In this document: positions 50,885 to 59,222 of the stretch, one piece after another | Position numbering within the stretch: the first letter of the stretch is position 1 | Layout: every line of letters begins with the position of its first letter | Assembly (NCBI RefSeq): GCF_003045775.1 | Contig: NZ_PXNS01000001.1 | Location: forward strand, 1 to 64,000 | Origin: Halomonas litopenaei | GTDB taxonomy: Bacteria > Pseudomonadota > Gammaproteobacteria > Pseudomonadales > Halomonadaceae | Reading direction: 5' to 3' | Length of the DNA stretch: 64,000 nucleotides | Made by a program: the position numbers and the translations under genes | The notes under the pieces: generated by a model | The model's input: the letters and a program-made list of their open reading frames with translations, nothing else | Told to the model about the DNA's origin: nothing | The model's database searches: none

Positions 50885-51823
50885 TCAGCCGGCCATCGGC
50901 GCTGCCGGGTGATCGCCGGGGCTGGTGGAGGTCGGGCCGGTGGCCGTGACTTCCCCGGCGGGAACAACGTCCACTTCCACCTCGAGGCGCTGGCGCCCAC
51001 CACCGGTCACCACGCCCTTGAGCGGCGCCACGTCCTCGTAGTCGCGGCCCCAGCCAAGCAGCAGGTGACGTTCGCCAGCGCGCACACCGTTGGTGGGGTC
51101 GAAGTCGAGCCAACCCCAGCCGGGTATCAGCACGGAGAACCAGGCGTGGGAGGCGTCGGCGCCCATCAGTCGAGGCTGTCCTGGAGGCGGTCGAGTCTCG
51201 AGATAGCCGCTGACGTAGCGCGCGGCCAGACCCACCGAGCGCAGGGTGGCGATGGCCAGGTGGGAGAAGTCCTGACACACCCCACGGCGATGCTGGAGCA
51301 CCTGGGACGGTGTCGTCTCCAGGTCGCTGAACTCGCTGTCGTAGCGGAATTCCTCATGGATGCGACGGTTCAAGCGCTCCACGCAGTCCACCAGATCGCC
51401 ACCAGCGGGAAAACAGTCTTCGGCCCAGGCGGCGAGCAGCGGGCGGCGCTCGATATAGGCGGAGTTTTCAAGAAACGGCTGTGCTTCGCGGAAACCTGGC
51501 TGGTGGCGGTCTGCCAACAGCTCTCGACACCGCTCCCAGCTAATGATGGCCTGCGGCGGTGTGGCGCGAGGCGAGGTCATGACCTGCGCCTCCAGCGTGA
51601 CCTCGAGCTGGGTATGGGGGGTGTCGACCGCGAACAGCGCGATATGGTTGCCGAAGGCGTCCTGTCGGCTCTGGCGTAGCGACTCGCCCGGCGAGATCGA
51701 CAATTGCGCCCAGGCAACCTGCTGGTAGGCCATCTCACGGGGCATCAGGCAGGCCTCGTTCTCGCTGAGTGTCACGATCTCGCTGTAGTGGTAGCGCGTG
51801 GTGTGGCGAAGTCGATAGATCAT
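50885..51823 (-). CDS. Transglutaminase-like protein (Bact_transglu_N type)
   Basis: A 312-residue predicted cysteine protease-fold protein. The N-terminal domain begins MIYRLRHTTRYHYSEIVTLSENEACLMPR, typical of these proteins. The transglutaminase core has the triad Cys (RRGVCQDFSHLA), His (ADASHAWFSV) and Asp (GWLDFDPTNG). In bacteria such genes travel with circularly permuted ATP-grasp and Alpha-E genes, as here, in a proposed peptide-synthesis or modification pathway. It is divergent from the ATP-grasp gene across about 580 bp. The substrate is unknown. Confidence 0.9.
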   Translation of the reverse strand: MIYRLRHTTRYHYSEIVTLSENEACLMPREMAYQQVAWAQLSISPGESLRQSRQDAFGNHIALFAVDTPHTQLEVTLEAQVMTSPRATPPQAIISWERCRELLADRHQPGFREAQPFLENSAYIERRPLLAAWAEDCFPAGGDLVDCVERLNRRIHEEFRYDSEFSDLETTPSQVLQHRRGVCQDFSHLAIATLRSVGLAARYVSGYLETRPPPGQPRLMGADASHAWFSVLIPGWGWLDFDPTNGVRAGERHLLLGWGRDYEDVAPLKGVVTGGGRQRLEVEVDVVPAGEVTATGPTSTSPGDHPAAPMAG

Positions 51824-52407
51824 CTGCCGGATCCCGCCGTGCCACCCCTGACAAGGCTGGCCAGACGGCACCGCCTGGCGCCGCTGTCTTGAGCAGGGCA
51901 GGACAGCGGTGCGCACGAGCCAGGGAGTGCGGAACGAGAAGAGGCAGGCATGGGAAGCGAGGAGGCTCCTGGGTGTCGGCGAATGTTGCAGAAGGTGACG
52001 ATATCCCCCCCGAACCGTGGCGACAAGATGTACCCGACTCCTGCCTTTCTCTCAAGCCCGAAAGGTGGGCGTCGTCAGCAGCAGGTGCCATCGACCGGCT
52101 TCTGCAAGGGCTGCCGAGGGCTACCGCCCGCGCTTGCCGGGGGGCGCCATGATTGCACCAGATCGGTGCTCGCTGCCCCTTCTTGCTGGTTCGTGGGGCA
52201 CTTTCGGCAGGAGCAAGTGGTCGCTTTTTGTCCAAATTGCTCAATTGCGCCAGCCCATTCGGCGAGAAGGCTCGGCGCTGCGGCCTATTCTCGGCGGTCT
52301 GGTACAGGGCTTGCTATACAGCAAGGAGGGACCCGGTACGGTCGAAGGCGGGGGTGCCATCGTCGTGGTCGGGTCGCCGGATGCCGAAAACAATCGAGGG
52401 TGTGCCG
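51824..52407. other. Divergent intergenic region of the transglutaminase / ATP-grasp locus
   Basis: About 580 bp with no supported gene; open frames here have no homology I recognise and would run antisense or precede the ATP-grasp start. The two divergent promoters are expected here, and I cannot place them with confidence. Confidence 0.4.
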
Positions 52408-53865
52408 ATGAGCCATGTGGATTGGCAGCAGTACGACTGCGCAGGGTTCTATGACGAACTGGTGGCGACGCCCGGGATGCCGCGGGAGGCGGCCAAGATG
52501 CTGTGTGACGTGCTCGCGGGCTTTGCCCCTGACGAGTTGGAAGAGCGCAAGAACGCAGCAGAGATCGCCATTCGCACCATGGGGATCACCTTCACGGTGT
52601 ATTCCGAGGGCAGCATGATCGACCGCGCCTGGCCTTTCGACATCGTGCCTCGCATCATCCCCGCCGACGAGTGGCGACGCACCGAGGCAGGCCTCAAGCA
52701 GCGGGTCGAGGCGCTCAACCTGTTCATCGACGACCTGTACCACGACCAGAAGGTCGTCAAGGATGGCGTGCTGCCGGCGGCGGTGCTCGAGCAATCCGTC
52801 AACTTTCGCCCCCAGTGTGTAGGGATCGATCCGCCCCACGGGGTCTGGGCGCATATCTGCGGCTCCGATCTGGTGCGTGGTGGCGACGGCACCGTCTACG
52901 TACTGGAGGACAACCTGCGGATACCGTCCGGGGTGTCCTACATGCTCGAGAATCGCAACGTGACCAAGCGCGTGCTGCCGGAGCTGTTTGCCTCGGGCAA
53001 GATTCATCCGGTGGACGACTATGTGCCCCAGCTTTACGACATGCTGGCGGGCATGTCGCCACGCCATTGGGACGATCCCCAGGTGGTGGTGCTGACCCCG
53101 GGTATCTACAACTCGGCCTACTACGAGCACGCCTACCTGGCCCAGCAAATGGGTGTGCAACTGGTCCAGGGCCCGGATCTGCTGGTCGATGACGACGACG
53201 TGGTCTACATGCGCACCGTCCAGGGGCTGACCCGTGTGGACGTGATCTACCGCCGCGTCGACGACGCCTTCCTCGACCCGGAGGCGTTTCGCAAGGACTC
53301 GGTACTGGGCGTACCCGGATTGATGCGGGCCTGGCGCAGCGGCAAGGTGGCGCTGGCCAACGCCCCGGGGGCCGGTGTCGCCGATGACAAGGTGGTCTAC
53401 GCCTTCGTGCCGAAACTGATCAAGTACTACCTGGATCAGGAGGCACTGCTGCCCAATGTGCCGAGCTACCTGTGCATGCTCGAGGAAGACCGCCGCTATG
53501 TGCTGGAGCACCTGCATGAACTGGTGGTAAAGCCCGCCAACGAGTCCGGCGGCTACGGCATGTTGATGGGGCCTCAGGCCTCCCAGGCCGAGCGTGATGC
53601 CTTCGCCAGGCTGATCCAGGAGAACCCACGCAACTACATGGCTCAGCCCATGCTGAACCTGTCCACCACCCCCACGCTGTTCGATGGCCGGCCCGAGCCG
53701 CGCCACGTCGATTTACGCCCCTTCATCCTGTCGGGCCAGGACGGTGCCTACGTCACCACCGGTGGCTTGACCCGTGTGGCCCTGGTCAAGGGCTCGCTGG
53801 TGGTCAACTCGTCCCAAGGGGGCGGCAGCAAGGACACCTGGATCGTCGAGACGGGGGAGGACTGA
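52408..53865 (+). CDS. Circularly permuted type 2 ATP-grasp protein
   Basis: A 485-residue protein of the CP_ATPgrasp_2 group. It has RIIPADEWRRTEAGLKQRVEALNLFIDDLYHDQ, LEDNLRIPSGVSYMLENR, VVLTPGIYNSAYYEHAYLAQQMG, VVKPANESGGYGMLMG and a C-terminal GGLTRVALVKGSLVVNSSQGGGSKDTW. These enzymes are predicted to form amide bonds with ATP, with the phosphate-binding lysine in VVKPANESGG. ATG 52408 has GAGGG upstream; an ATG 9 codons earlier is weaker. It is followed by the Alpha-E gene after 4 bp, as in the conserved operon. Confidence 0.92.
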   Translation: MSHVDWQQYDCAGFYDELVATPGMPREAAKMLCDVLAGFAPDELEERKNAAEIAIRTMGITFTVYSEGSMIDRAWPFDIVPRIIPADEWRRTEAGLKQRVEALNLFIDDLYHDQKVVKDGVLPAAVLEQSVNFRPQCVGIDPPHGVWAHICGSDLVRGGDGTVYVLEDNLRIPSGVSYMLENRNVTKRVLPELFASGKIHPVDDYVPQLYDMLAGMSPRHWDDPQVVVLTPGIYNSAYYEHAYLAQQMGVQLVQGPDLLVDDDDVVYMRTVQGLTRVDVIYRRVDDAFLDPEAFRKDSVLGVPGLMRAWRSGKVALANAPGAGVADDKVVYAFVPKLIKYYLDQEALLPNVPSYLCMLEEDRRYVLEHLHELVVKPANESGGYGMLMGPQASQAERDAFARLIQENPRNYMAQPMLNLSTTPTLFDGRPEPRHVDLRPFILSGQDGAYVTTGGLTRVALVKGSLVVNSSQGGGSKDTWIVETGED

Positions 53866-53869
53866 GACC

Positions 53870-54856
53870 ATGCTGATGCTTTCCAGAGTCGCCGAAAACC
53901 TGTACTGGATGGCCCGCTACATCGAGCGTGCCGAAGATACCGCCCGGCTGATCAACGTCTCCAGTCACCTGATGCTCGACATGCCCTACCGCCAACCGCT
54001 GGGATGGGCGGCGATGGTCGATATCACCGGGGGCGCCGAGGTGTTCGAGACCCTCTACGACGAGCCCAACGATCGCAACGTGGTGCAGTTCCTGTGTGCC
54101 GACCGACGCTACTCCGGCTCGATCCTGTCCGCCCTTGCCCAGGCCCGCGAGAATCTGCGCACCACGCGGGACGTGGTACCGCGGGAGGTATGGGAAGAAA
54201 TCAACCAGCTCTACATGACCGCCAGTGCCCATGCCGATGCGGGCCTCGGCCCGGGACGCCGAGAGCGCTTTCTGAAGCTGGTGATTCGTGGCTGTCAGAC
54301 GTTGATCGGGTTGATCGAGGGCACCCTCAGCTACGGTGGATCACGGACCTTCATGATGCTCGGGCGCCAGCTCGAACGGGCCGACATGATCACCCGCATC
54401 ATCGATGTGCGCTCGGCCAACCTGCTGCAGCGTGACAGCGACGAGATTCGTCCGTTCGAGCACCTGCAGTGGATGAGCGTGCTCAAGTCGTTGACGGCCT
54501 ACCAGATGTATCGACAGCACGTGCGCTGCCGGGTCAGGGCCACCGACGTGCTGCGTTTCCTGGTGCAGGACTCCCTGTTCCCGCGTTCGGTGTCGCGCAG
54601 TCTCAAGGACAGTATTCGCGCGCTGCGCTCGCTGCCACGACATGAGCGCGCCCTGGCCACGGCAACGCTGGTGCTGGCCGATGTGGCCGAGGCCGACGTC
54701 CGTGCCCTGGTGCGCTCCCCCGAGGCCCTGCACGACTTTATCGACGTGCTGCAACAGGGCTTTGCCGAGCTGCATACGGCGATCGCCCGCACCTACTTCC
54801 CGACCCTCGATGACCTGGGCGATGGCGAGCTACTGGCGGCCAGCGACCAGGCGTGA
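53870..54856 (+). CDS. Alpha-E domain protein
   Basis: A 328-residue all-helical protein with the family start LSRVAENLYWMARYIERAEDTARL and QMYRQHVRCRVRATDVLRFLVQDSLFPRS. Alpha-E proteins always neighbour circularly permuted ATP-grasp genes and probably act with them; their biochemical role is unproven. ATG 53870 follows GGGGGAGG and lies 4 bp after the ATP-grasp stop, so the two are coupled. It is followed by a tandem repeat region. Confidence 0.93.
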   Translation: MLMLSRVAENLYWMARYIERAEDTARLINVSSHLMLDMPYRQPLGWAAMVDITGGAEVFETLYDEPNDRNVVQFLCADRRYSGSILSALAQARENLRTTRDVVPREVWEEINQLYMTASAHADAGLGPGRRERFLKLVIRGCQTLIGLIEGTLSYGGSRTFMMLGRQLERADMITRIIDVRSANLLQRDSDEIRPFEHLQWMSVLKSLTAYQMYRQHVRCRVRATDVLRFLVQDSLFPRSVSRSLKDSIRALRSLPRHERALATATLVLADVAEADVRALVRSPEALHDFIDVLQQGFAELHTAIARTYFPTLDDLGDGELLAASDQA

Positions 54857-54909
54857 AGCCAGGCGGGCCAGGTATCCCATGGCCCGCCTGCCCTGAGCCA
54901 CTGCTGAAT

Positions 54910-54999
54910 CTAGCCAAGGTGGATCTTGCCAGGCCGGATCTAGCCAAGCCGTATCTAGCCAGGCCGGATCTAGCCAAGCCGGACCTTGCCAAGCATTGC
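54910..54999. repeat. Six-unit 15-bp tandem repeat
   Basis: Six degenerate 15-bp units (ctagccaagccggat type) follow the Alpha-E gene in the space before the convergent metallopeptidase gene. The length is a multiple of three, so either strand reads as a pentapeptide repeat (LAKPD-like on the plus strand), but no start or ribosome site supports a gene. Confidence 0.75.
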
Positions 55000-55000
55000 G

Positions 55001-55023
55001 GCCCCTCCTGGAAAGGGAGGGGC
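55001..55023. terminator. Hairpin between the Alpha-E and metallopeptidase genes
   Basis: gcccctcc / ggaggggc, 8 bp with a 7-base loop, between convergent genes. There is no T run. Confidence 0.5.
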
Positions 55024-55054
55024 GCATGGTGGTGCTAGGTGGGCACCGGGCGGT

Positions 55055-56119
55055 TCACTGCTGTCGTCGCGCTGCCAGCACCATGTCGTGGATATAGCAA
55101 AGCTTGCAGGCGATGGTCGGGGTGATCACCTCCGGCACCAGGTCGAGCAGCCCCATCTCGCGATTCATCTCGTTGAAGCCGAGACTCAGGCGGCGAAAGG
55201 TGGTCAACATCGCTTCGAGGTCCTCGTCGAAGCCGGTGGGGGTGATGCCGAAGTGTCCGGCGGTATCGAGGATGGCGACCATGTCCAGGTAGAAGCCGAA
55301 GGTTTCGGCGAAGTCCTCCCAGGGGTGCATGGTGGCGTAGGCCGACACGAAGCGGCCGCGCCAGTCATTCGGTGGTCCCTGCTGATAGTGGCGATCGAGG
55401 GCTTCGCTGTAGCTGGGGTTGTTGTGGTCACCGAATACCTCGATGCAGGCTGGCTCGTCCCGGTTCTTGATCAACAACTCCCAGTAATAGTGTCCGATCT
55501 CGTGGCGGAAGTGGCCGATCAGGGTGCGGTGGGCCTCATTGAAGTCGTTGCGCAGGCGCTCGCGCTCGACGTCGTCGGCTTCCTTGACGTTGATGGTGAT
55601 CAGTCCGCCGGCGTGACCGGTGAACACCGGCATGCCCTCGTCGCTGGAGTGCCAGTCGCCTTCCGCCGCCACTTCGTCGGCGAGGAAGGCGAAGGCCAGC
55701 GGCGGGTTGGCACGGCGGCCATCCACCTCGTGGGGCAGCCCCAGCAGGTCGAGGGTGTAGAAAAGCCGGCGCTTGGCACTCTCGAGCTTGGCCCAGCGTT
55801 CACGATGACCGGGCACCGACAGGTCGGGGATGGCCTGGTTGTGGCGACAGCAGTCACACAGCGTCATGCCACGGTCGGCCTCCTCGCTGGTGATCATGCG
55901 GTTGCAGACCCCTTCCACGGAATAGTTGTGGCACTTGACCAGTAGCGTAGCGCAGGTGTCGTCGACGCAACGGTAGCGACCATCGGGCTGGAGATCGACC
56001 GTCACCAGGGCATGGCAACCCGGGCACCAGCCAAGTTCGGAGTGGCATACCAGGCAGAGGGTATTGTCGAAGAACAGGCGGTTGTCACAGCGTTGGCAGG
56101 GGTAATGGCGCATTCGCAT
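55055..56119 (-). CDS. Zinc-ribbon zinc metallopeptidase
   Basis: A 354-residue protein. The N-terminus is a cysteine-rich zinc-ribbon region (YPCQRCDN, CLVCHSELGWCPGC, then CDCCRHNQ), and the metallopeptidase core has GHFRHEIGHYYWE (an HExGH motif) at about 202-214, with a further PWEDFAETFG. This family is often found with transglutaminase and ATP-grasp genes, so it may process or degrade their product. It is convergent with the Alpha-E gene. Confidence 0.85.
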   Translation of the reverse strand: MRMRHYPCQRCDNRLFFDNTLCLVCHSELGWCPGCHALVTVDLQPDGRYRCVDDTCATLLVKCHNYSVEGVCNRMITSEEADRGMTLCDCCRHNQAIPDLSVPGHRERWAKLESAKRRLFYTLDLLGLPHEVDGRRANPPLAFAFLADEVAAEGDWHSSDEGMPVFTGHAGGLITINVKEADDVERERLRNDFNEAHRTLIGHFRHEIGHYYWELLIKNRDEPACIEVFGDHNNPSYSEALDRHYQQGPPNDWRGRFVSAYATMHPWEDFAETFGFYLDMVAILDTAGHFGITPTGFDEDLEAMLTTFRRLSLGFNEMNREMGLLDLVPEVITPTIACKLCYIHDMVLAARRQQ

Positions 56120-56164
56120 GCCCTCGGGCGTGGCCAGTCAGGTGTCGTCGCCAGTATAGCCAGG

Positions 56165-57205
56165 CTACCGGGCGGGCGGCGGGGCGGTCTCGTCTGGAGT
56201 GTGCTGAGGCGACTCGGTGGCGTGGGCCGTGGGCGCTGGCGCCGGCGACTGCGCCAGCGCCTGGGCGAGAAATTTCCGCTGGTCGTCGGCGAAGGCCGCC
56301 CGCCAGTCACCCTCGTAGATCTCGAAGTGGCCGGTGTCGTAGGTCTTGAGTGTGGCCCGTGATCCCAGTGCTTCGGCCAGTCGGTAGCCGGGGGCGATCG
56401 GCGCGACGCTGTCACGCAGGCAAAGTTGCAGCAGCACCGGACAGTGAACCTGGCGGGCCCGGGTGACCGGACGGTAGAGCCCAAGCCCCAGCAGGGCGCG
56501 TGGCGCAATGCGATTGTCGAAGTCGTCATCGACAAACGACAGGATCCCCGTCAGGGCGTCCGGGGCGGAGAGCGCGGCCAGGGTCCCCGGCTCGCCGGCC
56601 AGTGGCAGGTACCGAGGAGCCCGGCCGAGGCAACCCCTGGCAAGGTCGGCGAGTCCCACTCCGGTCATGCGCAGGAAGGTGCCAGGTCCTGCGTCCTTGA
56701 GCTTGAGCAGCGACGAGGCCCGACCGTCGAGCATCGGATTCATGGCGATGACCGCAGCGACATCGTCGCGACGAGCCGCCAGAGTGATGACATGGGCCGA
56801 CGAGAACGACGTACCCCACAGCACCAGCGGGAGGGCCGGTGCCCGGCCCCGGGCGTACTCGATGGCGGCCGTGTAGTCCTGTTGCTGGCGCTTGATGCCG
56901 AGCAGCTGGCGAGGCTCGCCGTCGGAGCGGCCGAAGTGACGATAGTCGAAGACCAGCACGCTGTGGCCGGCGTGATGCAGGGCCTGGGCGTAGCCGACAA
57001 GGCCGCCTGCCACCGTGCCACCAAGACCGTGGGCCATGACCACCACCGCACCATCGTCGACACCTTCGAACCACCAGCCGCGACAGCGAGTATCACCGCT
57101 GTCGAAGGTTACCGCTTCGGCGCAGGACAGCTCGCGGGTGCCGGCACTGTCGAGGGGCAACGGTGTGGCGCTGTTGTCGGGACTGGCGTCATCACTTTCG
57201 CTCAT
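56165..57205 (-). CDS. Alpha/beta hydrolase
   Basis: A 346-residue serine hydrolase. The oxyanion-hole segment MAHGLGGTVAGG is followed by VFDYRHFGRSDGEPRQ, the nucleophile elbow WGTSFSSAH (G-x-S-x-S), and the distal His in YDTGHFEIYEG. A proline- and alanine-rich tail ends the protein. The substrate is unknown. Its start overlaps the end of the acetyltransferase gene by 4 bp. Confidence 0.85.
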   Translation of the reverse strand: MSESDDASPDNSATPLPLDSAGTRELSCAEAVTFDSGDTRCRGWWFEGVDDGAVVVMAHGLGGTVAGGLVGYAQALHHAGHSVLVFDYRHFGRSDGEPRQLLGIKRQQQDYTAAIEYARGRAPALPLVLWGTSFSSAHVITLAARRDDVAAVIAMNPMLDGRASSLLKLKDAGPGTFLRMTGVGLADLARGCLGRAPRYLPLAGEPGTLAALSAPDALTGILSFVDDDFDNRIAPRALLGLGLYRPVTRARQVHCPVLLQLCLRDSVAPIAPGYRLAEALGSRATLKTYDTGHFEIYEGDWRAAFADDQRKFLAQALAQSPAPAPTAHATESPQHTPDETAPPPAR

Positions 57206-57723
57206 CGGCTGGCCTCCTTCAGCTCGCCATCCAGGCCGTCATCCCGCCCGTCATCGATGACGGCCAAGGTCATGTAGACGCTGTTGGGATCCTCGACATA
57301 GCCGGCGAAGGGCGCACAGGGGGTAAAGCCGTGACGCGTGTAGAACTGGCGAGCCGGAGCGAAGCCCGGCTGTGAGCCGGTCTCCAGGCTCAGCCGGCGA
57401 TAGCCACGCAGTCTGGCCTCCTCGATCACCTTGTCGAGCATCAAGGAGGCCAGACCCCGGCGAAGGTGGCTTGGTGCCGTCCGCATGGACTTGATCTCGC
57501 CATGGTCGTGGCTGACTTCCTTCAGGGCGACGCAGCCGACCAGATCGTCATCCTCCCACAGCCCCCACAGGGTCACCTCCGGCGCCTTCAGTTCATCCAG
57601 GGTCAGGGCATGGCGGCTTTCCGGCGGCGAGGTGGGCGCCAGTTTCTTCAGCCCGCGGCGGTGGGCGCGGATCATCGCCGCCATGGCGGGGGCGGCAGGG
57701 TCCTCTTGCTGGAAACGCAACAT
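57202..57723 (-). CDS. GNAT family N-acetyltransferase
   Basis: A 173-residue acetyltransferase with SMRTAPSHLRRGLASLMLDKVIEEARLRG as the acetyl-CoA loop (RRGLAS) and LETGSQPGFAPARQFYTRHGF as the C-terminal GNAT motif. It acetylates an amine or small molecule; the substrate is not known. It is translationally coupled to the hydrolase. No regulator is adjacent. Confidence 0.87.
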   Translation of the reverse strand: MLRFQQEDPAAPAMAAMIRAHRRGLKKLAPTSPPESRHALTLDELKAPEVTLWGLWEDDDLVGCVALKEVSHDHGEIKSMRTAPSHLRRGLASLMLDKVIEEARLRGYRRLSLETGSQPGFAPARQFYTRHGFTPCAPFAGYVEDPNSVYMTLAVIDDGRDDGLDGELKEASR

Positions 57724-57968
57724 GGCTACCTCGATGCAGTGGTGCCTTCAGGGTACCTCAGGTGGCACGGTTTTCGGACATCGAGTATGCGGTGGCACGT
57801 CGTCTCGCACAGGAGGTCGATGAAGGTGTCTCGCCTGGAGGCTCCTGCGACGCTGTGAGCGTGGTGACGTCTCGGTGACGTCTCGACCAAGGGCGGTATC
57901 GATGAATTAAGGGTGGCTTAAGTATCGCCGGGCAAGGTGACGGTATTCCCCAGTCCGAGGCGAATCCC

Positions 57969-58889
57969 ATGCACGCTGTCACCGTATCGATAGTGATCCC
58001 CGCCCATAACGAAGCCGCCAACCTGCCCACGCTGCTCGATGAGATCGAGCAAGCGCTGTCGCACCAGGCCTACGAGGTCGTCGTGGTAGACGATGGCTCT
58101 GACGATGATACCTGGCCCCTGCTGGTGACGCGGGCGCACCGTCAGGACTCACTGAGGCCACTTCGCCATCGCGATAGCGCGGGTCAGAGCACCGCCCTGT
58201 GGCAGGCAGCGAGGCATGCCCGAGGCGAGTGGCTGGCGACCCTGGACGGCGATGGCCAGAACGACCCCGCCGATATTCCTGCGTTGCTGGAAGCCGCAAA
58301 GGCGGCGCGGGTGGACCTGGTGGGCGGCCATCGCGTCACGCGCCAGGACTCCGCGCTCAAGCGGCTGTCTTCTAGGGTGGCCAACGCGGTTCGAGCACGA
58401 CTGCTCGGCGATGGCTCGCCGGATAGCGGCTGTGGTCTCAAGGTGATCCGCCGGCAGGCGTTTCTTTCGCTACCGTACTTCGATCATATGCATCGTTTTT
58501 TACCTGCCCTTGTCGCCGCTCAGGGCGGGCGTTGTCTGTCCCGCCCCGTCAATCACCGCCCCCGGGGGGCGGGGCGTTCCCACTATGGTCTCGGCAACCG
58601 GCTATGGGTCGGCATCATCGATCTGGTCGGAGTGCGCTGGCTTCAACGTCGCTCGCGACTGCCGGTGGACTGTCGTGGTATCGATGATGCGCTCGACCCG
58701 CCTCGGGTCGGGACGACGCTGGGGCATGGGGAGCTGGCCTTTGCGACGGACACCACCGTCAACAAAACTGGTCGGCAGCAGCCGATGCCTGACGCTCTCG
58801 ATGTTGTCCTGCCCCGTGTCGTCTTTGGCAGTACGGCCTCAAGCAGCAGCGTTACCCTGAACCAGGCCGCCGCAGGGCCGTCGCAATGA
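57969..58889 (+). CDS. Family 2 glycosyltransferase, dolichol-phosphate mannosyltransferase-like
   Basis: A 306-residue GT-A fold enzyme. SIVIPAHNEAANLPTLLDEI and VVVVDDGSDDDTW are the nucleotide-binding core, LDGDGQNDPADIP carries the DxD-type metal site, and HRPRGAGRSHYGLGNRLWVGIIDL ends the catalytic domain. It would transfer a sugar to a polyprenyl phosphate for use by the ArnT-like gene downstream. About 80 residues beyond the usual end are unlike the family. It overlaps the LAB_N gene by 4 bp. Confidence 0.85.
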   Translation: MHAVTVSIVIPAHNEAANLPTLLDEIEQALSHQAYEVVVVDDGSDDDTWPLLVTRAHRQDSLRPLRHRDSAGQSTALWQAARHARGEWLATLDGDGQNDPADIPALLEAAKAARVDLVGGHRVTRQDSALKRLSSRVANAVRARLLGDGSPDSGCGLKVIRRQAFLSLPYFDHMHRFLPALVAAQGGRCLSRPVNHRPRGAGRSHYGLGNRLWVGIIDLVGVRWLQRRSRLPVDCRGIDDALDPPRVGTTLGHGELAFATDTTVNKTGRQQPMPDALDVVLPRVVFGSTASSSSVTLNQAAAGPSQ

Positions 58890-59218
58890 CGCTGTCCTGG
58901 TGGCTGGCGGTGGGCTTTCTCGGTCAGGCACTGTTTTCGGCGCGCTTTGTCGTGCAGTGGATCGCCAGTGAGAGGGCGAAACGCAGCGTGGTGCCGGTGG
59001 CCTTCTGGTTTCTCAGCCTGGCCGGGGGTGTGACCCTGCTGGTCTATGCCATCCATCGCCGAGACCCGGTGTTCATGCTCGGGCAGGGGGCCGGGCTCTT
59101 TATCTATCTACGCAACCTGACGTTATTGCGTGGCAACAGGTTCTGCAGTTCGGGTCTCCGCCAGCAAGAAACGTCGCAGGCCTCCATCAAGTCGACGTCG
59201 TCGCGTGCCGTAGGATAG
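58886..59218 (+). CDS. LAB_N (lipid A biosynthesis N-terminal) domain membrane protein
   Basis: A 110-residue protein with about three membrane helices and the LAB_N pattern FLGQALFSARFVVQWIASERAKRSVVP then FWFLSLAGGVTLLVYAIHRRDPVFMLGQGAGLFIYLRNL. Such proteins are encoded with dolichol-phosphate-type glycosyltransferases and ArnT-like enzymes, as here. It probably helps a polyprenyl-linked sugar system. The last 25 residues are polar and not conserved. Confidence 0.87.
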   Translation: MTLSWWLAVGFLGQALFSARFVVQWIASERAKRSVVPVAFWFLSLAGGVTLLVYAIHRRDPVFMLGQGAGLFIYLRNLTLLRGNRFCSSGLRQQETSQASIKSTSSRAVG

Positions 59219-59222
59219 CGTC

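Noticed and set aside
51824..52407. Extra gene upstream of the ATP-grasp gene, or an N-terminal extension of it to 52153
   Set aside because: The extended frame has no family similarity, and a good ribosome site precedes the ATG at 52408.
54853..55038. Open frame covering the 15-bp repeats with an LAKPD-like pentapeptide repeat
   Set aside because: It starts inside the end of the Alpha-E gene, has no ribosome site, and its openness is explained by the 15-bp period.
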